Shown one piece after another: positions 1 to 7,106 of a stretch of DNA of 22,678 nucleotides; positions within the stretch are counted from its first letter, which is position 1, and each line of letters begins with the position of its first letter. The position numbers and the translations under genes are program-made. Below the pieces are notes generated by a model, which ran no database searches, was not told the origin of the DNA, and worked only from the letters and a program-made list of their open reading frames with translations. The stretch spans positions 35,833 through 58,510 of the forward strand of contig JAGXOB010000005.1 in the NCBI GenBank assembly GCA_019894735.1, read 5' to 3'. Source of the stretch: Promethearchaeota archaeon. Its GTDB lineage: Archaea > Asgardarchaeota > Lokiarchaeia > Sigynarchaeales > SOKP01.

Positions 1-909
1 ATTGTTGACATTTTTTCTGAATTTGGTGCTACATCAAAACAATTCCAAATTTATTTCAACAATCGTCGTTTCATCGATTCTGTATGCGAAATAATTTTGG
101 CAGTCCCTAAAGAAAAAATACCATTAGTCTATAAAATATTAGATAAAGCTGATAAAATGGAAGACTCCGAATACGAGAAGTTCATATTAGAGCGTTTTCA
201 AGACGAGATAATTATCCAAGGTATCTTTAAACTAAAGGAAGCTAAAAATTTAGAAGATCTATTAAACAGATTTGAAGATATCTCTGAGGATTTTTATGAT
301 TCCATGGGATATAAAGAGCTAACTTCATTTATACAACTTCTAGAATGTGCAAAAATTTCAGAGTATTGTACTTTCTCTCCGGGAGTTGTACGTGGTCTAG
401 ATTATTATACGGGAATAGTTTATGAAGTTATTGATACAGGAAAAGAGAATATTAGGAGTATTTTTGGTGGAGGGCGCTATGATGACTTGTTATCTTTATT
501 TTCTGATGAAAAAATAACAGGAACGGGATTTGGTATGGGTGTGTTAATGTTCTCTTTATTTTTAAAAACCTATAATTTGATACCAGAAGAAATTCGAGAG
601 AAAGATTATACCGATACTATTTACATTGCTTCAATTAGCGAAGATGTTTCCGAGTACGCGTTAGAATTAGCTCGTATGATCAGAGCTGAAGATTTTCCTT
701 GTATAGTAGATTATCGTTTTTCAAATCTCAAAAATCAATTGAGTAAAGCCAACGAACTAGGAGTTCTGATTGTATTGATCATTGGTTCAAAAGAGATGGA
801 ACAAAACGAAGTCACCATTAAAAATATGAGAACTGAAGATCAAGGAACAATTAATATTAGTTCCCTTATTGATAAAATTTATGACATAATTGATGAATCC
901 GAATCGTAA
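1..909 (+). CDS. hisS: Histidyl-tRNA synthetase, C-terminal part (5' end cut by window)
   Basis: This is the C-terminal part of a class II histidyl-tRNA synthetase, which charges tRNA-His with histidine in the cytoplasm. The frame is open to base 1, so the start lies upstream; about 302 residues are visible. The HisRS signature VRGLDYYTG is encoded near 388-414 and binds histidine and ATP. The motif-3 region near 463-560 reads FGGGRYDDL and then GTGFGMGV. The arginine that usually follows in bacterial enzymes (GxGxxRL) is absent, as in many archaeal HisRS proteins. Roughly 610-900 forms the alpha/beta anticodon-binding domain. The identification rests on the HisRS-specific motif and is secure. 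The alternative, a HisZ-like regulatory paralogue of ATP phosphoribosyltransferase, is unlikely because HisZ lacks the anticodon domain. Confidence 0.93.
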   Translation: MVDIFSEFGATSKQFQIYFNNRRFIDSVCEIILAVPKEKIPLVYKILDKADKMEDSEYEKFILERFQDEIIIQGIFKLKEAKNLEDLLNRFEDISEDFYDSMGYKELTSFIQLLECAKISEYCTFSPGVVRGLDYYTGIVYEVIDTGKENIRSIFGGGRYDDLLSLFSDEKITGTGFGMGVLMFSLFLKTYNLIPEEIREKDYTDTIYIASISEDVSEYALELARMIRAEDFPCIVDYRFSNLKNQLSKANELGVLIVLIIGSKEMEQNEVTIKNMRTEDQGTINISSLIDKIYDIIDESES

Positions 910-1051
910 ACCTATACTTATCATATTTTTTATTAAATAATGTTCCAATTTCTATAGGAAATCCCTTTGTTATAGGAAAATCCTTTAAATATTAAGACTA
1001 CTAATCTGAAAACACGAACATTTTTAAGATTTCAAGTAATTTAATTTATTT

Positions 1052-2005
1052 ATGAATTTAAATCTCAAAAAATTTGATATCTTTTATATAATTGGTTTAG
1101 TTGCAGCTACTATTTTCATGATTCTTGAATTGATCTTTGGATTTATTGCGTTGAATATTACTTTCTTAATTTTCTTTTGGACAATGAAGCTACTTTCCGG
1201 TTTTGGTTTGATATTAACTGTCTCGAACGTTATTTTATGGGTTCTAAATCGTTTTACTGAAAAATTTAGTAAAAAAGCTGTTCAAGTTCTCGTAATTATT
1301 CAAGTTTTAGTTCCAGGAATATTCATAGGATACGGTATTTACAGCATAATTTCAAACTTACCTCCTGCAACACCTCCAACAGGCATACAATATTGGTTTG
1401 ATCTTATAATGTTTCTTTACGGTATTATCTCGTTAATGCTATCCTTATATATTATTCCTTTAATTAGAGAAGAGTTTCAGGGAGCTGTGGACACGGGGAT
1501 TATTAATCGGGTGAAGAAAGGCACAAAAAAAATAGGAAGAAAAATGAAGAAAGGTTATTATAGTTGGAGAGGAAAATATGCGAAAGTTCAAATTCAAGAC
1601 CAGATGACATTAGGAGAAGTCTTAAATATCTGGAGAAATAGATTTGCGGTGTACCTGCTAATCCCAATTGCCATTGGTTCCATTATTTTTACTCCTGTAG
1701 CATTTATCTGCATCGTCTTTTGGTTAAAAATAATTGCTTTTAATAAAGGCGAACCTAAGTTTTATGAAAGAATAGCTTTACTTATCTCTATGATTTGGAT
1801 AGCAACAATCACATGCTTGTCTTACATCTTCAAACTTGTATTCTTTACATCTATCGAGCCATTTTTCTGGACAATTCAAGTGTTTTACCTCTTTGGAATC
1901 GTTATCTCCGCTGTAATATTCATTTATCAATTCATAAAACTTAAAGGAATAACATTAAAAAAAGTTAAGGAAGAAATCCGAGAAAAAAGAGCGGCGGAAG
2001 ACTAG
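1052..2005 (+). CDS. Multi-pass membrane protein of unknown function
   Basis: This 317-residue protein is not one I recognise. It has about seven hydrophobic segments: two near residues 10-62, then near 76-100, 113-138, 195-228, 238-262 and 268-296. A strongly basic loop around residues 150-180 (KKGTKKIGRKMKKGYYSWRG) separates an N-terminal from a C-terminal membrane bundle and probably faces the cytoplasm. The C-terminal tail is short and charged, rich in Lys and Glu. No signal peptide, catalytic motif or transporter signature is visible. The gene stands alone between hisS and pyrF with about 110-140 bases on either side, so context gives no role. The ATG is preceded by AT-rich sequence without a clear Shine-Dalgarno. 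Confidence 0.8.
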   Translation: MNLNLKKFDIFYIIGLVAATIFMILELIFGFIALNITFLIFFWTMKLLSGFGLILTVSNVILWVLNRFTEKFSKKAVQVLVIIQVLVPGIFIGYGIYSIISNLPPATPPTGIQYWFDLIMFLYGIISLMLSLYIIPLIREEFQGAVDTGIINRVKKGTKKIGRKMKKGYYSWRGKYAKVQIQDQMTLGEVLNIWRNRFAVYLLIPIAIGSIIFTPVAFICIVFWLKIIAFNKGEPKFYERIALLISMIWIATITCLSYIFKLVFFTSIEPFFWTIQVFYLFGIVISAVIFIYQFIKLKGITLKKVKEEIREKRAAED

Positions 2006-2009
2006 ATAT

Positions 2010-2044
2010 ATTTTTAATAAAATTCATTTTTTTATTTATTTATT
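2010..2044 (+). terminator. T-rich probable archaeal terminator
   Basis: Several T tracts, the longest of seven at 2027-2033, follow the stop of the membrane-protein gene. Archaeal RNA polymerase commonly terminates at such tracts without a hairpin. The whole genome is AT-rich, so this is only suggestive. Confidence 0.35.
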
Positions 2045-2079
2045 TTAATATGATTAGAATAATAAAGACCGCTTCCTAT

Positions 2080-2090
2080 TAATATTTAAA
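2080..2090 (+). promoter_or_regulatory. TATA-like promoter element of pyrF
   Basis: TAATATTTAAA lies about 27-37 nt upstream of the pyrF ATG. An archaeal TATA box normally sits about 26 nt before the transcription start, so this spacing would give a leaderless or very short-leader mRNA. No Shine-Dalgarno precedes the ATG, which agrees. Confidence 0.45.
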
Positions 2091-2116
2091 AAACACAATT
2101 ATCATTTATTAAAATC

Positions 2117-3037
2117 ATGAATTTTATTGAGGATTTAATTCAATCTATCATTGATAAACACAGTGTTGTATGCATGGGATTAGATCCTAGGATGGATAAA
2201 GAAGAAGAAATCCCTCTATTTTTAATTAACGAACTAGAAAACCCAAACAAAATAATTCTTGAATTTAATAAAACTCTAATTGACAATACATACGATTTAA
2301 TCCCTGTTATTAAACCACAAATAGCTTTTTACGAAAAATATGAAGCTTTGAACGCTTTAAAAGAAACTATCAAGTATGCTCACAAAAAGGATTTGCTCGT
2401 CATTTTAGACTCAAAAAGAAACGACATCGGATCAACTTCGGAAGCTTATGCGTATTCAACTTTTAAAGTAATGAATGCCGATGCATGTACTCTAAACGCT
2501 TATCTCGGAATTGATGGTGTTAAACCATTTTTACAATATAAAGAAAGAGGAAAATTTATTCTAGTTAAAACATCAAATCCAAGTAGTAAAGATTTTCAAA
2601 ATATTTTCAGTGTAAAAATTCCAGAAATTTCAGATTCAAAAATTGAGATCAACGTAGAAAATATTACTCTTGAACGAAATTACATTAAAATGGCTAGACT
2701 TGTTCATGATTGGGGAGATAAATTAGAAAAGTTTTCTGAATTCCATAATTTAGGTGTAGTAGTGGGTGCTACTTTCCCAGAAGAACTAAAAGCGGTAAGA
2801 AATGTAACCAAAAATTCTTTTATCCTTTTACCTGGTTTTGGAGCTCAAGGAGCTACAGCGAGCGATATAAAATATGGATTTAATCAAGACGGATTAGGAG
2901 GAATTGTTAACTCGTCAAGAGGCATAATCTTTGCTTATGCTAAAAAAGATAAATACCCTCCAAATAAATTCGGTGAAGCTGCAAGGGATGAAATTTCTGA
3001 AATGAATCAGAAAATAAATAGAACCATTAATTTATAA
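2117..3037 (+). CDS. pyrF: Orotidine 5'-phosphate decarboxylase
   Basis: This enzyme decarboxylates orotidine 5'-monophosphate to UMP, the last step of de novo pyrimidine synthesis. The protein has 306 residues, the length of the longer PyrF subfamily (type 2) rather than the roughly 220 residues of the common archaeal form. The N-terminal phrase VVCMGLDPRMD (residues 17-27) and the catalytic DSKRNDIGST (98-107, with D98, K100 and D103) are the OMP decarboxylase signature. FILVKTSNPSS, VVGATFPEEL and LLPGFGAQGA follow in barrel order and complete the phosphate-binding region. The ATG at 2117 gives the expected N-terminus. The gene converges with the next one, their ends being 8 bases apart. 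The function is secure. Confidence 0.95.
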   Translation: MNFIEDLIQSIIDKHSVVCMGLDPRMDKEEEIPLFLINELENPNKIILEFNKTLIDNTYDLIPVIKPQIAFYEKYEALNALKETIKYAHKKDLLVILDSKRNDIGSTSEAYAYSTFKVMNADACTLNAYLGIDGVKPFLQYKERGKFILVKTSNPSSKDFQNIFSVKIPEISDSKIEINVENITLERNYIKMARLVHDWGDKLEKFSEFHNLGVVVGATFPEELKAVRNVTKNSFILLPGFGAQGATASDIKYGFNQDGLGGIVNSSRGIIFAYAKKDKYPPNKFGEAARDEISEMNQKINRTINL

Positions 3038-3045
3038 GATATTCG

Positions 3046-3471
3046 CTATGAGAAACCCGAGAGATAAAAACCTAAACCAACCATTAATAACACTATCGGA
3101 GCAAATGTGAGTAAAAACACAACTAATGAACGCTTCAATCCAATCTGATGCAATACATTAATTACATTGAGATCAATAAACAATGAAAGGATAATAATAG
3201 GAACTACCGTAGGTATTATATCCTTAGATCCTCCTTGAAAGAATCCGAAAATCCCCAATAAAAATAGAGGAGAACATACTAAGAAAACAGTACCAAATTG
3301 AATTAAAAAACTTCCCGCAACCCATTTCATTCGAGTTTTTTTTTGCGCTTTGGTAGCAACTAATCCAAGCTTAAGTAATAATATATCTCCAGCTGCTACA
3401 GCCACCATAATGATTATTGGGAAAATAGCATTCATATTAATATTTCCCATTTGGAGATAAGCAAATAACAT
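3046..3471 (-). CDS. Small four-segment membrane protein, unknown function
   Basis: This 141-residue, very hydrophobic protein is not one I recognise. Four membrane segments are apparent, near residues 14-38, 50-78, 85-105 and 113-138. The basic stretch KAQKKTRMK near residues 41-49 probably marks a cytoplasmic loop. Three Met codons fall in the first 13 residues (positions 1, 8 and 13), and no Shine-Dalgarno decides between them, so the true start may be slightly downstream. The gene converges with pyrF and diverges from the selenoprotein operon. No catalytic motif or family signature is visible. Confidence 0.65.
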   Translation of the reverse strand: MLFAYLQMGNINMNAIFPIIIMVAVAAGDILLLKLGLVATKAQKKTRMKWVAGSFLIQFGTVFLVCSPLFLLGIFGFFQGGSKDIIPTVVPIIILSLFIDLNVINVLHQIGLKRSLVVFLLTFAPIVLLMVGLGFYLSGFS

Positions 3472-3544
3472 CTTACATCAACAACCGTGAAAATTCTATT
3501 ATAAACGATTAACGAATATTTTTAATTCAATTAATTATAATCCA

Positions 3545-3648
3545 TATATAAAAGGATACTGATTTAAAGTTATTTTTTTAATCAGATATTTTAAATTAGT
3601 ATAAAATATTTTAGATGTTTATTATTTAGTTTAGAAATTTTAGGAGGA
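3545..3648 (+). promoter_or_regulatory. Leader region of the selenoprotein operon: TATA-like boxes and a strong Shine-Dalgarno
   Basis: Two TATA-like elements occur, TATATAAAAGG at 3545-3555 and TATAAAATATT at 3600-3610. A strong Shine-Dalgarno, AGGAGGA, lies at 3642-3648. It is unusually far (32 nt) from the ATG at 3681 and 20 nt from an in-frame GTG at 3669; an in-frame TAG at 3651-3653 bars anything earlier. The region is almost pure AT and shows no GC-rich hairpin, so I see no 5' SECIS here. Confidence 0.45.
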
Positions 3649-3680
3649 ATTAGAAAAAATTAAAATTAGTGAAACAATCA

Positions 3681-5657
3681 ATGGTAGAAACTAAAGACAA
3701 AATAATGACTGAAAATGATGAAATCAGAATCTTAGTAACCATTTGTCAATGAGGACTTAATATCGCTGAAATAATAGATACAAAAGCCTTAGCAGAATAC
3801 TCAAAAACTTTACCAAATGTTGTCGAAGCAGTAGACTATATCTCTCTATGAACTCAGTCTGGTGCTGAGTTTATAAAAGAGAGGATGATTGAGTTTAACG
3901 CTAATCGATTACTGATGGCATCGTGCACTCCAAAGACTCACGAACCCGTTTTTAAAAGCGTTTTAGAATCCATGGGTTTAGATCCGTCGTACTTAGAATT
4001 TGTGAATATTCGAGAGCACTCAAGTTTTGTTCATAGACATGATATTCCCGGGGCAAAGAGTACCGCTGAAGATGCTATTAGGGCTGGAGTTGCTAGAGCT
4101 GCTGTTTTAGAAAAAATCCTTATTAAAGAAGTGGATATAACAAAAAAGGCTCTAATAATTGGTGGTGGTGTCGCTGGATTATCAGCAGGAATAGACTTAG
4201 CAGAAGAAGGATTTGAAGTACACTTGGTAGAGAAAAAACCTACTATCGGAGGAAAAATGGCAATGCTTGATCGTACTTTTCCTACGGACGATTGTAGCAT
4301 ATGAATTCTCGGGCCTGTAATGCTTCAAACAGCAAGAACACCCGGTTTAAATTTACATACCTATAGTGAAGTAGAAGAAGTCACTGGATTCGTAGGTAAC
4401 TTTAAAGTCAAAATCCGGAAAAGAGCAAGGTATGTAACTAACGAATGTAACGGTTGTGGTGCTTGTTGGGAGGTTTGTCCCGCTTATGGATATAACGAAT
4501 TTAACGAAGGACTGAACCCTAGAAAGGCAATTTACGCTTCCTTCGCACAAGCAGTTCCAATGCTAGCACAAATCGATATGACGAGGTGTGTACTTTGTAA
4601 CCTTTGTAATAAAGCGTGCGAAGTAGATGCGATTGATTTCGACCAAGAAGACGAAATTCTAGAGATTGAGGTTGGTTCTATAGCTGTAGCAACGGGATGG
4701 GACGAATACGAACCCGAAACGGGTTATTTAGGCTATAATGTCTATCCTAATGTAATCACTCAACTAAAACTTGAAAGGATATTAGCACCTAATGGACCTA
4801 CTGTTGGACACTTAAAACGACCTTCTGATGGAAAAAAACCTAAAAGTGTTTTGTTTATCCAATGCGTTGGATCAAGAGATTTGACTAGGCAAACTTACTG
4901 TAGTGCAGGTGTGTGTTGTATGATCACTGTTAAGAATACAAAACTTATTAAACAACATGCTCCCGAAATTGATGTCACTGTAGCCTACATGGATATAAGA
5001 GCTGCTGGGAAAGACTACGAGGAATATTTTACAGCTTCCCGGAAAGAAGGAATAAAATACATTAGAACAAACGTATCCCGACTTCAAGAAGATCCCGAAA
5101 CGCACAATCTAAAAGTAGTATTACAAAATACGGTTGGAACTACTGGATTAAAAGAATTTGAATATGATATGGTAGTTTTATCCAGCGCTATGGTACCAGC
5201 TAAAGGGATAGAAACACTTTCGAGCATCTTAAAACTTGAAAAAAGCCACGATGGGTTTTTAAAAGAATTTCATTCGCGTTTAAATCCTATCGACACAAAA
5301 ATTCCAGGTATTGTTCTAGCTGGCGTATCTCAAGGACCAAAATCGATCTCAGAGTCAATAGCGCACGGGAGAGCCGCTGCTTCTTCATTAGCAAGATTAA
5401 TGATGAAGGATAAATACCGAATTCTCCTCATTCGTGCAACCGTCGATAACGAAAAATGTGCAAGGTGTGGTTTGTGCCAACTCAATTGTCCTTACGACGC
5501 CATTAAAGTTGAACCGGACGGCGCTGAAGTTAATGAAATCCTATGTAGAGGTTGTGGTGCGTGTTTAGCCAATTGTCCCTCAGAGGCAATAACTTTAAGA
5601 TACTATCGTGAACCTCAATACGAAAAGCAAATAGATGCGATATTGGAAAATTTATAG
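3681..5657 (+). CDS. hdrA: Heterodisulfide reductase subunit A, selenoprotein with three selenocysteines
   Basis: HdrA is the FAD and iron-sulfur subunit of heterodisulfide reductase and carries out flavin-based electron bifurcation. The frame runs 658 residues, normal for HdrA, if three TGA codons are read as selenocysteine: residue 24 (3750-3752, CQUG where CHCG is usual), residue 57 (3849-3851, the conserved Cys before the SxxGxxxI region) and residue 208 (4302-4304, DDCSIU where DDCSIC is usual). The FAD-binding GGGVAGLSAG starts near residue 161. Four ferredoxin-type CxxCxxCxxxC clusters begin at C256, C303, C593 and C622. Trp is encoded by TGG, and the TGAs fall only on Cys positions, which excludes decay or Trp recoding. 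ATG 3681 is preferred; GTG 3669 or ATG 3705 are alternatives. The gene is co-transcribed with vhuD, 13 nt downstream. Confidence 0.95.
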
Positions 5658-5670
5658 AGAGGTGTAATGT

Positions 5671-6144
5671 ATGACAGCGAAAGTAAAAGACCAAGTAAAG
5701 ATTTTAGCCTTTATGTGTTGGAAATGAGGTTACGGTGCTGGAGATATGGCTGGAACGATTCGAGCTCAATATCCCGCAACAATTAGACCAATACGGATAA
5801 ATTGTACCGGGAGAGTCACGCCTAGCTTAATGATGAGAGCTATTGGAAAAGGTGCAGATGGTGTAATAGTAGCTGGATGATACGAAGGAGAGTGCGATTA
5901 TGAAACAGGGAATCTAGTAGCGGCAAAAAACGTAGAATACACGAAAGAAATCTTAAAAACCGCCGGAGTAGCTCCAGAAAGGATACAAATGTTTAGTTGT
6001 AGTGCTGCTGAGGGTCAGAAATTTCAAGAAGAAGTCACCCGAGTATCCGGAATAATAGAGGATCTAGGCACTAACCCCATTAAAGAATCTCTCATACAAG
6101 AAGCTGATAAAAAAGATTCTGAAGAAAAAAAGAAAAAAGATTAA
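5671..6144 (+). CDS. vhuD: MvhD/VhuD-like hydrogenase-heterodisulfide reductase linker, two selenocysteines
   Basis: MvhD/VhuD is a small [2Fe-2S] protein that passes electrons between a [NiFe]-hydrogenase or formate dehydrogenase and HdrA. The frame reads 157 residues if two TGA codons are selenocysteine: residue 19 (5725-5727, MCWKUGYGAGD) and residue 70 (5878-5880, VIVAGUYEGECDY). Both replace cysteines in the family signatures CxxC and GCxxGxCxY. RINCTGRV and GNLVAAKNVEY are further family hallmarks, and FSCSAAEG follows near the C-terminus. A Shine-Dalgarno (GAGGTG, 5658-5663) sits 7 nt before the ATG and overlaps the region just after the hdrA stop, so the two genes form one operon. The C-terminus is a charged tail rich in Lys and Glu. 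A conventional reading finds no gene here because of the TGAs. Confidence 0.94.
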
Positions 6145-6213
6145 ACCGAAAGAATGAATCTCGCGAGAAAATAGTAGTCGCGAGAAGACAGACCATTCTG
6201 CAATGGTTTCGGT
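6145..6213 (+). promoter_or_regulatory. SECIS-like RNA hairpin in the 3'UTR, directing Sec insertion
   Basis: The element starts directly after the vhuD stop codon. A 7-bp outer stem pairs 6145-6151 (ACCGAAA) with 6207-6213 (TTTCGGT). A GC-rich upper stem pairs 6160-6166 (CTCGCGA) with 6178-6184 (TCGCGAG), closing an 11-nt loop rich in A at 6168-6171. ATGA at 6154-6157 faces AAGA at 6185-6188, which can form tandem G-A pairs as in the eukaryotic SECIS core. The ten bases between ATGA and the loop AAAA match the eukaryotic geometry approximately. GAA at 6156-6158 also recalls the archaeal SECIS bulge. Lokiarchaeal SECIS elements of this hybrid kind are published; the folding here is by eye. 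Confidence 0.85.
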
Positions 6214-6247
6214 AAAATTATTTTACCCCTATTTTTTAATTTTTTGA
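6214..6247 (+). terminator. T-rich terminator after the selenoprotein operon
   Basis: Immediately after the SECIS-like stem come T-rich tracts, including ATTTTTTAATTTTTTG ending near 6247. This is the expected end of the hdrA-vhuD transcript and would keep the SECIS inside the mRNA. Confidence 0.5.
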
Positions 6248-6374
6248 AGTTTATCCCATTAAACTTCTAATATCTAATAGCATAAAACTATAAATATGAG
6301 ATTTTCTAGTTTTAGTTATATTCTAATTCTAAAATGAATTAGGATGAATTTAAACCAAAATATGTGAAAAAAAT

Positions 6375-6998
6375 ATGGGTGAAAGTTCTAAAGTTGGAAT
6401 TTCAGCCTCTAAAATTGTTGCTCTTATAGGTACGTTAGTACTAATTAAAATGTGCATTGATTTCTTCTTCACTGGGGCCTGGTTAGCGATTTTATTAGGA
6501 ATAATTGGTTTGCTAATTGCTTTTGTAGTTTTTGATTCCTTAGAAATAATCGATTTTAAGAAACTCAAGGTTCCTTATATATGGTGGGTTCTCCTTATAA
6601 TTGGTATCGGTCTTCTACTCTTTGAATATTTAGTAAGTAATTCTTTTAGACTTTTCCTTGCAGGTATTTTAATGATAATTGCAGCAGTGTTAGAGTTATT
6701 AAGTCAGAAAAAGTCGTATACCTCCTCAAAGATTGTAGCATTGATTGGTGCCTGTTATTTAATTTACGAATGTATCATATATATCTTAAGCGGGAATGCT
6801 TTATTAGTAGCATCAGCAATTGTAGGGATAATTTTTGCTATAATCTTACTCCTAACACTATTTGACAAGATTGATATCAAAATTCCCTACGCATGGTGGG
6901 TTGTACTCATTATTGGTTTCGTAATCTTTTATTGGGTTACTGCAATCAGTGGTACAATCATCTTGGTGGCATTTATACTTCTTTTATTGGCTTACTAA
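6375..6998 (+). CDS. Membrane protein made of two tandem homologous halves
   Basis: This 207-residue integral membrane protein has unknown function. It is an internal duplication. SSKVGISASKIVALIG in the first half matches SSKIVALIG in the second, VPYIWWVLLIIG (near residues 67-78) matches IPYAWWVVLIIG (near 173-184), and the pattern of hydrophobic segments repeats. Each half of about 100 residues has three to four membrane spans, giving seven or eight in all, ending directly at the C-terminus. Each WWV motif is preceded by an acidic and basic patch (DFKKLK, DKIDIK) that probably faces the cytoplasm. The gene is free-standing: a TATA-like ACTATAAATATGA lies at 6287-6299, and a long T tract follows the stop. 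No transporter or channel signature is visible. Confidence 0.8.
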   Translation: MGESSKVGISASKIVALIGTLVLIKMCIDFFFTGAWLAILLGIIGLLIAFVVFDSLEIIDFKKLKVPYIWWVLLIIGIGLLLFEYLVSNSFRLFLAGILMIIAAVLELLSQKKSYTSSKIVALIGACYLIYECIIYILSGNALLVASAIVGIIFAIILLLTLFDKIDIKIPYAWWVVLIIGFVIFYWVTAISGTIILVAFILLLLAY

Positions 6999-7007
6999 TC
7001 TTAAATC

Positions 7008-7022
7008 TTTTTTTTTTTTTTT
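7008..7022 (+). terminator. Run of 15 T residues, terminator
   Basis: An uninterrupted tract of 15 Ts begins 9 bases after the stop of the duplicated membrane-protein gene. Archaeal transcription terminates efficiently at such tracts. Confidence 0.65.
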
Positions 7023-7106
7023 ATTTGATTCTTAACCACTTTTAATGATAAAATTATACCTTAATTTTTAATTTCACAATTAATTAATTATTATAGTGAT
7101 TTTTTA

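Noticed and set aside
3540..3600. A 5' SECIS in the hdrA leader (CTGATT at about 3559 and AATCAG at about 3580)
   Set aside because: The pairing is only six weak base pairs in AT-rich sequence, without the GC-rich stem, GAA or ATGA features.
4031..4300. Minus-strand open frame inside hdrA, and a second one at 4353-4550
   Set aside because: They lie fully within the hdrA coding sequence and encode no recognisable domain; they are mirror frames.
3681..6144. hdrA and vhuD as decayed pseudogenes or frameshifted assembly
   Set aside because: All five interruptions are TGA, all fall on conserved Cys positions, the frame is intact before and after each, and a SECIS-like hairpin follows. Decay would give mixed stops and indels.
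3681..6144. TGA read as tryptophan (alternative genetic code)
   Set aside because: Trp is encoded by TGG throughout, TGA ends other genes such as AMP phosphorylase, and the in-frame TGAs align with Cys, not Trp.
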